Source: Christiangramia sp. OXR-203
GTDB lineage: Bacteria > Bacteroidota > Bacteroidia > Flavobacteriales > Flavobacteriaceae
Direction: 5' to 3'
DNA length: 64,000 nucleotides
NCBI RefSeq assembly: GCF_034372165.1
Contig: NZ_CP139698.1
Location: forward strand, 2,728,001 to 2,792,000
The notes beneath the pieces are model-generated. The model was not told where the DNA came from and ran no database searches. It saw only the letters and a list, made by a program, of their open reading frames with translations. Every line of letters starts with the position of its first letter. Position 1 is the first letter of the stretch. Position numbers and translations under genes: made by a program. Positions 12,701 through 20,885 of the stretch are shown in pieces.

Positions 12701-13807
12701 AATGTTGTAGGAACTGGAACTGGAAACAATTCTCAAAATGTCTTTAATGGGACACTCTATTACTGGGATCATTTTGCGGGAAGCACACATATTCTCGAAG
12801 AATATGTTGGTGGATATGCCACCTACACCCTGGCAGGCTCTGCTCCTGCAATTTTAAATGACTGGCGTATAAGCCAGGTAGGTGGAAATGGAACTAAAGA
12901 AGCTTTGCAATATATTCCGGTAGCACAAGGTTTCTTTCTGAATAGTGCTCCTGTGAATGGAAATACATTTGGTGGACAGATTCAGTTTACTAATACCCAG
13001 AGAGTTTATAGAAGAGAAAGTGTAGATCCATCTATTTTTCTACAACAAGAAGATAATCCTAAATCTTCCAAAAATAAGACTGCAAAAAGCTCAGAGGATG
13101 ATCGAGCAAAGATTAGGTTGAAATTTGAATCTCCGGCAGGTTATCACAGACAGATTCTGGTTACGAGAGACGTGAATACTACTAACGGATTTGACATTGG
13201 TTATGACGCGCCTCTTATCGAAAATAATAAAGAGGATATGTACTGGTGGTTTGCCGAAAATAGATTTGTAATACAGGGAGTTCCTGATTTTGAAAAAGAT
13301 CAAGTACTGCCCTTAGCTATAAAAACTTCTTCGGAAGGGTCATTTACTATAAAAATAGATAGTACCGAAAACTGGCCTGCAAATAAAGAACTATACCTGA
13401 AGGATAAACAAAATGACAGTATCCACGACCTGCTTGCCGGTTCATTTAAAGGCTCGACGACAGAAGGTGAAATTAGTGATCGTTTCGAAATAGTGTTCTT
13501 CAAAGAAATGGCACAGGAACCTGATCCAGTTATCATTCCAGAAGAACCTGAATTGCCAGTAGTCGATGGTCTAGTAGGAATATCCTATAGTACCTTCAGC
13601 AGAAATGTTAAAATTAGTAATGAAGATTTACTTAAAGTTGAAAAAGTTCTGATTTATGACATGGGTGGTAAGCTGATACAGGAGTTCGATGGACTTCCTT
13701 CAGAAAAGGAAATTTATCTTGGCTTAAGGCCAGTGAGATCTGGAATATATATTGTTAAGGTTTTCTGTGAAAATGCAATTTGTAATAAAAAGATCATCGT
13801 GAAATAA
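3749..13807 (+). CDS. Giant secreted Ig-like repeat protein with LamG domain and T9SS sorting tail
   Basis: A 3352-residue protein with a signal peptide at residues 1-22 (hydrophobic, ending SWG before Gln). The N-terminal three quarters consists of diverged Ig-like units. Some have a TYQWK core (near residues 28, 386 and 481). Others have a GLPxGxxG...SGTPTxxGxFxY pattern with flanking Cys residues (near 210, 857, 947 and 1032). A LamG/concanavalin-like domain occupies about residues 2454-2609 (LDFDGYDDYVDLG). A conserved C-terminal region then runs to a final ~80-residue beta domain ending in KKIIVK, typical of T9SS sorting domains. It is expected to be exported by Sec and secreted or anchored by T9SS, as an adhesin or matrix protein. 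Residues 2454-3352 are homologous to the C-terminal half of the next gene. The ligand is unknown. Confidence 0.85.
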   Translation: MVKKLHWNLFFVLFVLPILSWGQVCPTSVSISSDTGNTICAGTEVLFTATTTGGSGVEIYQWKINGNNAGSPTTSNTFSSNSLANNDYVTVSVTEIGGVACNLTSSRFTMTVNDLQTPTVDFLIPPGNKCIGQSITIEGSNTNGGSNPTYEWFVDGVSVQSSSNKRLVRTYSEAKTYNIRLLLTSNVNCYTSQTAEVTKTLTIQPDASITIPESDISDACINTAIPNLNFTLQGTVSGANASGLPPGVTGSYSSGNFRISGSPTTAGTYNYSVTTTGACANATLSGTIVVLNDATIQLTNGNDLQQICQGENIENIIYTIGETADAVSVSGLPSGITGTLSGQTFTISGSTSLVGTHNFSIYSTGDCSNSEVLEGSITVNENLIPGVTISSSDVDNEICEGTELTFTATPTNEGTNPTYQWKVNNSNATGAGNSSVFTTSSLNDGDIVSVELTSTEECTTSNPVLSNEIQTTVLENLTPSVSITASDTDICPGDEVIFSIESIVNEGASPTYQWKLDGANVGTNTTTYASTSLTNGQVVSLEVISSEICLASEGASSNNITMEVFPPVPDTPAQITGENEVCATATGLIYSVPAANNATNYIWNFPAGWSIASGDGSNNVTVNAGTGSGEISVVASNSCGDSANTTFTVTSVDGVPANPGTITSDLDGVNLVCPPYPITFSVASIGPHQWTVPTGWDIISGAGTNTIQVNVTNAASSGTREVSVVAENICGESTPATYTGIEINNHIIADFGEDQTICKSQNSIQLSGTRSFGNATLDVTFSSSSSGNNGFSGSTVGGNNKNGPFNVIYTPNAADKAAGQVTLTMTVPEPKKQDNTGNDCGDSSDSITLYIIQDAVISSPTEKDQTVCINTAIETIDFEISEAGTGATVSGLPSGLIGTFNNGLFSISGTPTEDGEFDYTVNSTGDCSDQQTSISGTITVSPDHEIIDAVNKDQTVCLNSAIANMEFPVNSSVNSVQVTGMPAGVSGVIQGGNFVISGTPAEVGTFNYTLNTVGSCISASTTGTLTINPDVTISDPTNKNQEICINTAIDAIEFTITEPGTGAAVTGLPVGLNGSFNNGILTISGTATEAGSFDYEVTTTGECVQVSQTGTITVTPDPTAEIAYSGEFCTSQGGSYSGTLSGTGEFESGTYSATPSGLIIDEATGEITPSLSIANTYTVRYEGPDVCNRAIATTEVIINEEPSVEIVYANAYCTSNSSLQIPEFQNGVGNYEGGIFSAEPGGLSIDPATGAINPQASSAGTYDIYYTISAANSCAEVIITTEVTITRLPNVTISYPEIICNSEGAITVTFSNEDGIYENGTFLGSTGLAINEDGQIDPSASVPGDHIVTYIIDSSEACEEVVATANFTIKDEPIITTDPVNLGVCSNGPAEFEVFASGDDLTYEWFRIIEGVDQVIPGENESVLSFSNVTAEDALEYFVVVSGANSCNTATSTIFTLNVDEDITITEPSEDITICEDSREDITFTFKGHANGAILNFDWIKDGEIVTEEAGKIDIDVLGPSGTNGEYTGTLTITNPTAGENGDSGEYWVVVDGPDYFTCSEATSNKFTFRVEARPPNPVTEDLTLCLNEEAGNLTATVEDGNETKWYTYNETTSEYDFIGNNITIDSSEPKTLQYFATQTRPNSCESDYEPITITILDTPDPISTEPVVFEFCFEEEVTEAIAVTPAENATINWYASIDASETIAAPIPNTGISENETYYVSQTFASTGCESDRTPVEIRIKDLPNVIVEIDGEESTICLGDSITMNASGAESYEWFVDDTSVTTGATYSPTPTEAGEITYTVVGTLNGCTNSYNITINVDEVSVAGTLAAPERICIQDGIATLSLTGTTGEIIRWEYKSAETSDAWTNFEDGNLSAERTFTLTETTSYRVTVQNGECSEDTVETTIIVDQLPVGGELTWDSNNDRIFLTCENPANGFGSRLSLSGYTGEVAYWQYRNAPSNTWVAIETNETFLESNQIEGLINNLSTTFRAVLSNGSCTDAVFSETAITSVIVADIKPTPVEVDKPIICIGEEISLSSETGYSTTGEKFEGGQFTEAGIKNKGWDFTQPDGTVNDYDAAANNGRADHWLKMNASGGPDGKVYTGTLPSGNTGTTIRWTSELNVNEKFALVTGPNDSYMETPPFSLSGMDEAIFIWDQGYNLTAGATITVEISTNGGSTYETVLYTHTGDGTVAGGSSGNYLDFGGGTPSTRPKNKMVVDLGDYLGQSNLRVRFNYDGRKDGDVWAVDNIKVPEGPQDILLQWYYDDDLTDDGNVLEEIGEVNQNTVFFTPRKIGWNDFEVQTRIILDSNGNACQSIDNFETIRVWAFDEYTTEVSAAVGACGSLSIVLNATVTATEQNMEIVEYPTLDGYVGSWKVFDSNDIEVTTGFSFDNQDNSSDLEPVNDPNAIFTAENLGDYKIRWVLSPTATDENGVLIENTGCPPIDTTQTISLVDCVTLDFDGYDDYVDLGNNYTGSFFLEAWIMPFDRPLPDGGMTDASKGTIFSAPGFELSMENLSEFVTTNDRWYHIAVSSNGTTLYIDGIEITGGTSVNTSGTNTAAIGARYSASTKTATNHFSGWIEEVRIWNTAPSEKEIRFMMNQRLKLNSSNQVVSPIEGEVVPNRTVDGSYYTANGFNLDEDGVSFYDQTATELAGYYRLYSNDPDPDNKLPGYFLDALKPLNGLTPNHANAANPGRMVNIETDQENTSPTPYFTYADGSTWSDINTWARPEVWDAPNSQGYDGILIDWNIARINHTFEANRAITMLGLLSETTGKELTINASNPITISHYLYLDGSIDLQGESQLLQNHGSILANESGGFVEIDQQGRMSSFNYNYWTSPVSTQGSSNNLGYRLADVLMDGTNAENPAAINWKTGYFDADGARTSPITITDAWIWDFRGGDADIYGDWLFMGKDFMQIAGAGYSMKGTDGTVGPNQMTQNYVFRGKPNNGNIPTTELSLNSTQNFLVGNPFPSALDANEFLRDNLNVVGTGTGNNSQNVFNGTLYYWDHFAGSTHILEEYVGGYATYTLAGSAPAILNDWRISQVGGNGTKEALQYIPVAQGFFLNSAPVNGNTFGGQIQFTNTQRVYRRESVDPSIFLQQEDNPKSSKNKTAKSSEDDRAKIRLKFESPAGYHRQILVTRDVNTTNGFDIGYDAPLIENNKEDMYWWFAENRFVIQGVPDFEKDQVLPLAIKTSSEGSFTIKIDSTENWPANKELYLKDKQNDSIHDLLAGSFKGSTTEGEISDRFEIVFFKEMAQEPDPVIIPEEPELPVVDGLVGISYSTFSRNVKISNEDLLKVEKVLIYDMGGKLIQEFDGLPSEKEIYLGLRPVRSGIYIVKVFCENAICNKKIIVK

Positions 13808-13932
13808 TAGAAAGTAGTTTCTTACAAGATCATATTAACAGTACTAAGTTTTGTTTAGATTACTGAATTAAAGACTTTTATGACATTATTTTTACCATAT
13901 ACTTAACGCTTTTAATCGAATTTATATTACTT

Positions 13933-13958
13933 TTACCGATGAAAATCTAGATCGGTAA
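13933..13958 (+). promoter_or_regulatory. Inverted repeat directly before the second giant gene
   Basis: Perfect 8 bp inverted repeat TTACCGAT-N10-ATCGGTAA ending 4 nt before the ATG at 13963. Its left arm overlaps TACTTTTA (13928-13935), one base from the -7 consensus. It could act as an operator over the promoter or as an RNA hairpin hiding the start codon; the sequence alone does not decide. Confidence 0.4.
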
Positions 13959-13962
13959 CCTT

Positions 13963-16900
13963 ATGAAACAAATTACTATTGGACCCCAACTCCAATTTGT
14001 ACTTTTTTCGCTATTCTTTTTTTTCTCATCTGTAGTTTTAGATGGGTTAGAATTACATGCGCAAACCATAAATGCAAATTCCACAAATCCTACCTGCGAA
14101 AATTCAGCAGATGGCTCTATAACAATCACTGTTAGCGGTGGAACCTCACCCTATACATACAACTGGACTGGTACGGGAGTTAATACTTTAGCTCAAAATC
14201 AATCAAATCTTACACAAGGGACCTACTCCGTTGAGGTAACTGATAGTTCAGATCCAGCTCAATCCACTTCAGAAACTTTCACACTTACTGCTGTAGATAA
14301 CGAAGATCCAACGATCACTGCTCCAGCAAATGTTTCTGCGAATACCAGCGATGACGGTAATGGTGATTGTACAACTTCGGTCGATCTGGGAACACCTACC
14401 TCCAACGATAATTGTGAAGTTGAATCAGTAAAAGCATTTGTAAACGGCGGTGAGATAAACCCAAACAATTATTCATTCCCTATTGGAACTACTACTGTGA
14501 CCTGGACAGTTACTGACACTAGTAATCGAACGGCCTCTGATGACCAGACTGTAACAGTGTCTGACAACGAAAATCCAACAATTTCTGCGCCAGCAAATGT
14601 TTCTGCAAATACCAGCGATGATGGTAATGGTGATTGTACAACTTCAGTAGATCTGGGAATACCTACCTCCAACGATAATTGTGAAGTTGAATCAGTAAAA
14701 GCATTTGTAAACGGCGGTGAGATAAACCCAAATAATTATTCATTCCCTATTGGTACTACTACTGTGACCTGGACTGTTACTGACACTAGTAATCAAACGG
14801 CCTCTGACGACCAGACTGTGACAGTTTCTGACAACGAAAATCCAACAATTTCTGCGCCAGCAAATGTTTCTGCAAATACCAGCGATGACGGTAATGGTGA
14901 TTGTACAACTTCAGTCGATCTGGGAACACCTACCTCCGACGATAATTGTGAAGTTGAATCAGTAAAAGCATTTGTAAACGGAAGTGAGATAAACCCAAAT
15001 AATTATTCATTCCCTATTGGAACTACGGTTGTGACCTGGACAGCTACTGACACTAGTAATCGAACGGCCTCTGATGACCAGACTGTAACAGTATCCGACA
15101 ACGAGGATCCAACAATCTCTGCACCAGCAGATGTTTCTGCAAATACCAGTGTTGACGGTAATGGTGATTGTACAACTTCAGTCGATCTGGGAACACCTAC
15201 CTCCAACGATAATTGTGAAGTTGATTCAGTAAAAGCATTTGTTAATGGGGATGTAATTAATCCAGATACCTACGAATTCCCTATTGGAAGTACTACTGTA
15301 ACTTGGACCGTTACCGATGCTAGCGGAAGAATGAGTTCAGATGATCAAAACGTTGTAGTAACTGATAATGAGCTTCCGGTCATCACAACAACTGGAACGG
15401 TAAACTCTTTTAATGACAATGGTCTTTGTGAAGCTAATGTTATTGTCCCTGCACCCACAATTACGGATAATTGCAATGTAGGAGCTGCCAGTGGTGTACG
15501 TAGTGATAATAAATCTTTATCAGACCCATATCCTGTAGGAACCACGGTAATCACCTGGACAGTTACTGATGACAATAACAATGATGCAATCCCTGTAGAA
15601 CAACAGGTTATTGTCACAGACAATGAGGAACCGGTACTTCCTGTTCTGGAGACTATTACCTGGGGATGCGAATATACAGCTAAAGTACCTGTTACCTCAG
15701 ATAACTGTGATGACGAAGTAACAGCGACAACTGAAGACCCTACAACCTTTAACACTTCTGGGACATATACAATCACTTGGAAATTCACGGATAAGGCTGG
15801 CAATTCAGTATCTGTCAATCAAACGGTTATTATCGATCTTTTAGCATTAGATTTAAGCGCTACGGAAATTGAATGTAATGGTTTTCAAACCGCACAGGCT
15901 ACTGCGAACTTAAATGGAGGAGTACAACCCTATTATTATACCTGGATCAATAAAAGTACGAATGAGGATTTAGGCTCAAATGAGAGTATCACTAATCTCC
16001 CGGCTGGAACTTATCAGGTTACAGCCAGCGACGTTAATGGTTGCGAACTAATAGATGAAATTACCATATCAGAACCTGATGTTCTTGCAATGACTAATCC
16101 TTCATCCACACCCGTTAGTTGTAATGAAGGAAGTGATGGATCAATAATCGTAGGAACAATGACTGGAGGTACGGGACCATATTCGTACTCTTTAGATAAT
16201 ACTAATTACCAAAATAATATTTCATTTAGCAACCTTCAGGCTGGTGATTATACCATATTTGTGCAGGATGCTAATGCTTGCTCTTTGCAGAAAGACGTTT
16301 CAGTATCAGAACCTAATCCTTTGGATGGTAACCTTTCAAAAACTGATGTAAACTGTTTTGAAGGACAGGATGGAACTATTGAGGTTAGTAATGTTAGTGG
16401 AGGTAATGCTGGATACCAGTACAGTCTTGATAATATTTCATGGCAGGATGCTCAGCTTTTTGATGGATTGATAGCTGGTAATTATACCGTGTATATTAGA
16501 GACCAATCGGTACAGGATTGTGTGGTAGAATTAGGATCCATAAATGTGGATGAACCAGCAAGTCCTTTAGCTATCAATGTAACTACGACTTCTACGACCG
16601 GGGCTGATACTGCGACTGGAAGTGCTACCGCAAATCCGACCGGGGGAACGAGTGGTTATACCTTTAAATGGTTTAAAGCAGGTACAGCTGCCGTGATCCA
16701 GACCACCAGAACAGCCGGCAATTTAAAAGCCGGAGATTATGTAGTTGAAGTTACAGATCAGAATGGTTGTATTGAAAGCCAGGATGTAACAATTCTAGAC
16801 AGAATTAATGCAGAAATAGATCCAAGATCCATCTGTGAAGGCGGTGCTGGCGATATTAGAACCTCCTACTATACCGTTCTGGATGGTTCTGCTACAGGCG

Positions 16901-19900
16901 GTGTTGGACCGTACACCTATAATTGGAATTTTGGAAATGGGGCAAGTCCTGTAAATGCAACTACTACAGATGGTAATAAAGAGTACCGAGTAAAATACAA
17001 TTCAGAAGGGGTAAAGGAAATTAGGTTAACTGTTACAGATAGTAGAGGTGAAAGCGAACTTTTTATAATTGAACAGTTTATTGGCCAATGCTTTGCGAAT
17101 AATTGTGGCTCTAATGATTTGCGAATCGATGATTTTTACGTAGGCGATGCCAATGGAAACCGATTGAATTCAGCTGACTGTGCTAGTATTGGTAGAAAGT
17201 ATCTATACCTAGCGCTCGATCCTGGACCGGATAGATATAGCTTGTATGTTGAGGTTTCGTATGTCAAGGAAAATCGTTTTTTCAATACAAGTCCAGAAGG
17301 GGTTAATAAAACTGGTACATTCTTTTGTAATGAAACCATTCCCGATCAGGCTAGATTATTTGAAATTGAAAACTGGATCTGTGGTGATCAGGTAACTATT
17401 GAAGGTGTTTATCTAACATTCCAGAATAATAAGAATAAAAAGTGTGGTACCAGCAACAAACCAAAATGTTATGGTAGTGATGATGGCAATGAGGTAACCA
17501 CTCCACTATTTGGGATTGCTACACCAAATGAAATTCCATGTAATGGATTAGAGACAGGGGTTATAGAGGTAAATGCTGCAGGGGGAGAATTTCCTTACGA
17601 CTATAGTATTACCAGCGCAACTGCTGGATTTCAATCTGGAAAACGATTTGCCGATCTACCTGCCGGGACATACTCAGCATGGATAAAAGACTCACAGGGT
17701 ACAATTTATCAAACAGATGAAGTAACCATTCTTGAACCAACGAACCCGATAACCCTTACTACGGCAGTAACCGAACCAATCTGTTTCGGCGCCCTAGGCG
17801 AAGCTACAGTAAATGTGACCGAAGGTTCTGGAACGCCATTTGAATCTGGCGAACCGTACCAGTACCTGTGGAATGATGCCGAAAACCAGAATACCAAAAC
17901 TGCTACTAATCTGGCTGCCGGGAATTATACAGTTACAGTGATCGATGCTAACGGTTGTCAGGAAATTGCTGATGTTACTATCACAGAACCCGAACAATTA
18001 ACAGTACCCGCTGCAGGAGAAGATCAAAATCTGGGATGTGGAATAACAGAGGTTACGTTAAATGCTAATGTCGCAGAAGTTGGAGTTGGTTCCTGGAGTA
18101 TAGCCGACGGGTCAAGTGCAGGCGGTACTATTACAGACCCTTCCAATCCCACTTCCACATTTACTGGCGTCCAGGGCACCTATATATTAAACTGGACTAT
18201 TACGAATGCAGAAGGGAATTGTGGTGATGATAATTTTGACAGTGTAGAAATTATAATTGATGGTGATTGTTCCAAACTTGATTTTGACGGAATAGATGAT
18301 TATATAGATTTTGGTGACAACTACGGCTTCAGTTCCGGGAACTTTACATTTGAAGTATGGGTAAAACCTGAATCAATTTCTGGAAGTCAAACAATTTTAA
18401 GTAAAAGAGATGTTTCTACAGGAAACAATGGTTATGAGCTTATTATAAACAATGGTTCACCTACTTTTAAATGGAACGGCAAAACAGTTAGTACGTCATC
18501 GAAGGTCAATACAAGCAGGTGGTTCCACATCGCTGTAATTTATGATGGGACGGCAAGACTATATGTAGATGGAATCGATGTTGGGAATGCCACAGGCACC
18601 AACCCTTCTACTTCTGTTGCTCCTTACCTTCTTGGAGCTACTTATAATTCTGCGAACCCAACTACTCCACAATCACACTTCTCAGGTTGGATGGAAGAAC
18701 TACGTATCTGGAATGTTGCTCTTACCCAAACACAATTGCGTTTCATGATGAACCAGAGAGCTACAGCGAATGGTGATGTCGTGAGAGGCTCGGTATTACC
18801 TCTGGACGTTCCAGGTAACTTAGCCTGGTCCGCTCTTAAGGGTTATTATAAGTTAGTCCCAGGAGAGATCGTAGATGGAAAGACTTTGGATTTGTCCAAT
18901 ACTCCAGTTTCTGGAGCAATGCGAAATATTGATACTGACCAATATCAAAGCGCACCATTACCCTACATTTCTGAAGCAAGTGGAAAGTGGAGAACTCGTT
19001 CTACATGGGATACGAATATAGGAAATGCTCAGGAAAACTGGTGGGGTGTTCCTAATGGTGTAGGTATTAATAACACCAAAATCAATTGGAATATTGCTAA
19101 AATAAAACATAATATTGATTCAGATGCAACTGATATTTCTCTGCTGGGTCTTTATGTTGATGAGAATAAACTGGATATGATTGGGTCTAATTCAGCTCAA
19201 TCTGGAAACGCTTTAACGGTAACGAAATATTTAAGTTTGGATGGTATTCTCGATCTCAATGGAGAATCTCAACTTATTCAAACTGAAGGAAGTATCCTAG
19301 AGGAAAATAGTGTCGGTTACCTGGAACGTGATCAACAAGGAACCGAGAATAGTTATAATTATAACTACTGGACTTCACCAGTCTCTACTACAGGAGGTTC
19401 TATCAATTCAGGTTTTAGCTTGAGCTCTGTATTATGGGATGGAACCAATCCTGATGAACCTGCTGGAATTAACTATAATTATCAGTTTCATTGGGCAGAC
19501 AGTGATTATTCAGGAGAATTAAGACTGAGCACTTACTGGCTACATTCGTTCCAAGGAACAGCCGATGATTATTTCCAGTGGTCTCAATTTAGTGAGGACG
19601 ATGTCCTGAAGCCTGGGATTGGCTTCAGTATGAAAGGTACTCGAGGTAGTGCTGCAGTAAGTAGTAAGCAGAACTATACATTTAGAGGTCTGCCAAACAA
19701 CGGAGATATCTCTGTTAATGTAGGTACTGATCAAAATCTACTTACAGGTAATCCATACCCCTCTGCCCTGGACGCACAAAAATTCATACAGGATAACATT
19801 CAGAATTTTAATGGAAATATTTACTTGTGGGATCATTTTGGTGCTGAATACTCACACTACCTCGAAGAATACGTTGGTGGATATGCAGTTTTTAACCTCT

Positions 19901-20877
19901 CAGGGGGAATTGCAGCAGCATCATCCATCGATTCCCGTATCAACGCTAATAATGATAAGAGTCAGAAATCATCACCAGGCAAATACGTACCTGTAGGACA
20001 GGCATTCTTTATCAATACGAAAGGTGTATCCAACCCAGATAAAATTACTTTTAGAAACTCTTATCGAACGTTCGTAAAAGAATCCAGTTCAGACTCTCAA
20101 TTCCATTCTCAGGAAGATGATCCTAAAAAATCGGATGAGAATAAATATGAAAAAGACACGAGACATAAGATTAGATTAAAACTGGAATCTCCTAAAGGTT
20201 ACCACCGCCAGATTCTTGCCACTGCAGATGTCAATACTACTGATGGTTTTGATCTTGGGTACGACGCACCGCTTATCGAAAACAATGTGGAAGATCTCTA
20301 TTGGATGATCGATGAATCTGAATTCGTAATTCAGGGTGTTCCAGATTTCAATAAAGCAAGAGTTCTGCCTATAGGTTTCAAAATTGCTGAAGCGGGAGAG
20401 TACACTATTAAGATCGATGAACTTGAGAATATTCAGAGTGATATAGACATATATCTGTTAGACACAACAACTGAAGAATATCATGACCTGATGAAATCTG
20501 ATTATACGGTGAGTACAGATAGTGTTGGTGTTTTCAATGAGAAATACCAGATCGTATTTCAAAAACTGGAAGAGGAAGTTTCCGAAGAAGTAGTGGAAGA
20601 AAAGCCAGAAGTCATAGAAGAATCAGACCCAGATTTTCTGGATATGAGATACCTTCGCCAGACAGATGAAATTGCGCTATACAATCCTGATCTACAGAAT
20701 ATAGATTTTGTAGAGCTGTACAGCGTCTCTGGACAGAAGATCATGACCTTTAGCGAAATTCCTACGGAAGAATCAATAAGCCTAAGAATTCAACAAAAAT
20801 TGAGTTCTGCAGTTTATGTAGTGAAGATCTATGTTGGGAAAAAGAGTTATTCCAAGAAGGTGATCATCACCAAATAA
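13963..20877 (+). CDS. Giant secreted HYR/SprB-repeat protein with LamG domain and T9SS sorting tail
   Basis: A 2304-residue protein with a signal peptide ending near residue 34 (HAQ). In order it has: a SprB-type repeat (~36-105); six HYR units (~112-625), the first four almost identical; three to four more SprB-type repeats (~628-900) with CxxGxDGxI and AGxYTVxVxDxxGC patterns; a PKD-like unit (~948-1040); a Cys-rich segment; further SprB-like units (~1180-1400); LamG (~1437-1598); and a conserved tail with a T9SS-type C-terminal domain ending KKVIITK. SprB repeats are known from the gliding adhesin of Flavobacterium, so a surface adhesin role is plausible. It follows the first giant gene in the same direction after 155 bp and shares its C-terminal ~870 residues by homology. 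Confidence 0.87.
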   Translation: MKQITIGPQLQFVLFSLFFFFSSVVLDGLELHAQTINANSTNPTCENSADGSITITVSGGTSPYTYNWTGTGVNTLAQNQSNLTQGTYSVEVTDSSDPAQSTSETFTLTAVDNEDPTITAPANVSANTSDDGNGDCTTSVDLGTPTSNDNCEVESVKAFVNGGEINPNNYSFPIGTTTVTWTVTDTSNRTASDDQTVTVSDNENPTISAPANVSANTSDDGNGDCTTSVDLGIPTSNDNCEVESVKAFVNGGEINPNNYSFPIGTTTVTWTVTDTSNQTASDDQTVTVSDNENPTISAPANVSANTSDDGNGDCTTSVDLGTPTSDDNCEVESVKAFVNGSEINPNNYSFPIGTTVVTWTATDTSNRTASDDQTVTVSDNEDPTISAPADVSANTSVDGNGDCTTSVDLGTPTSNDNCEVDSVKAFVNGDVINPDTYEFPIGSTTVTWTVTDASGRMSSDDQNVVVTDNELPVITTTGTVNSFNDNGLCEANVIVPAPTITDNCNVGAASGVRSDNKSLSDPYPVGTTVITWTVTDDNNNDAIPVEQQVIVTDNEEPVLPVLETITWGCEYTAKVPVTSDNCDDEVTATTEDPTTFNTSGTYTITWKFTDKAGNSVSVNQTVIIDLLALDLSATEIECNGFQTAQATANLNGGVQPYYYTWINKSTNEDLGSNESITNLPAGTYQVTASDVNGCELIDEITISEPDVLAMTNPSSTPVSCNEGSDGSIIVGTMTGGTGPYSYSLDNTNYQNNISFSNLQAGDYTIFVQDANACSLQKDVSVSEPNPLDGNLSKTDVNCFEGQDGTIEVSNVSGGNAGYQYSLDNISWQDAQLFDGLIAGNYTVYIRDQSVQDCVVELGSINVDEPASPLAINVTTTSTTGADTATGSATANPTGGTSGYTFKWFKAGTAAVIQTTRTAGNLKAGDYVVEVTDQNGCIESQDVTILDRINAEIDPRSICEGGAGDIRTSYYTVLDGSATGGVGPYTYNWNFGNGASPVNATTTDGNKEYRVKYNSEGVKEIRLTVTDSRGESELFIIEQFIGQCFANNCGSNDLRIDDFYVGDANGNRLNSADCASIGRKYLYLALDPGPDRYSLYVEVSYVKENRFFNTSPEGVNKTGTFFCNETIPDQARLFEIENWICGDQVTIEGVYLTFQNNKNKKCGTSNKPKCYGSDDGNEVTTPLFGIATPNEIPCNGLETGVIEVNAAGGEFPYDYSITSATAGFQSGKRFADLPAGTYSAWIKDSQGTIYQTDEVTILEPTNPITLTTAVTEPICFGALGEATVNVTEGSGTPFESGEPYQYLWNDAENQNTKTATNLAAGNYTVTVIDANGCQEIADVTITEPEQLTVPAAGEDQNLGCGITEVTLNANVAEVGVGSWSIADGSSAGGTITDPSNPTSTFTGVQGTYILNWTITNAEGNCGDDNFDSVEIIIDGDCSKLDFDGIDDYIDFGDNYGFSSGNFTFEVWVKPESISGSQTILSKRDVSTGNNGYELIINNGSPTFKWNGKTVSTSSKVNTSRWFHIAVIYDGTARLYVDGIDVGNATGTNPSTSVAPYLLGATYNSANPTTPQSHFSGWMEELRIWNVALTQTQLRFMMNQRATANGDVVRGSVLPLDVPGNLAWSALKGYYKLVPGEIVDGKTLDLSNTPVSGAMRNIDTDQYQSAPLPYISEASGKWRTRSTWDTNIGNAQENWWGVPNGVGINNTKINWNIAKIKHNIDSDATDISLLGLYVDENKLDMIGSNSAQSGNALTVTKYLSLDGILDLNGESQLIQTEGSILEENSVGYLERDQQGTENSYNYNYWTSPVSTTGGSINSGFSLSSVLWDGTNPDEPAGINYNYQFHWADSDYSGELRLSTYWLHSFQGTADDYFQWSQFSEDDVLKPGIGFSMKGTRGSAAVSSKQNYTFRGLPNNGDISVNVGTDQNLLTGNPYPSALDAQKFIQDNIQNFNGNIYLWDHFGAEYSHYLEEYVGGYAVFNLSGGIAAASSIDSRINANNDKSQKSSPGKYVPVGQAFFINTKGVSNPDKITFRNSYRTFVKESSSDSQFHSQEDDPKKSDENKYEKDTRHKIRLKLESPKGYHRQILATADVNTTDGFDLGYDAPLIENNVEDLYWMIDESEFVIQGVPDFNKARVLPIGFKIAEAGEYTIKIDELENIQSDIDIYLLDTTTEEYHDLMKSDYTVSTDSVGVFNEKYQIVFQKLEEEVSEEVVEEKPEVIEESDPDFLDMRYLRQTDEIALYNPDLQNIDFVELYSVSGQKIMTFSEIPTEESISLRIQQKLSSAVYVVKIYVGKKSYSKKVIITK
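14296..15363 (+). repeat. Tandem array of four 267-bp HYR-coding repeats
   Basis: Units begin at 14296, 14563, 14830 and 15097, each exactly 267 bp (89 codons), starting at Asp-Asn-Glu and containing NPTISAP, SANTS and CTTSVDLG. Units 1-3 are nearly identical at DNA level and unit 4 is more diverged. A fifth, clearly diverged unit of 255 bp follows (15364-15618), then a sixth partial one. Confidence 0.93.
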
Positions 20878-20885
20878 TCTGGCAA

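Noticed and set aside
13808-13830. GAAA-GTAG-TTTC hairpin after the first giant gene as a terminator
   Set aside because: The stem is only four A/T-rich pairs and there is no T run; transcription may continue into the second giant gene.
14259-15206. Several antisense reading frames of 67-69 codons inside the HYR repeats
   Set aside because: They repeat with the 267-bp unit and are by-products of the repetitive coding strand; no signal of an independent gene.
14296-15363. Regular direct repeats considered as a CRISPR array
   Set aside because: Units are 267 bp, fully coding and in frame with no spacers, so they are protein repeats.
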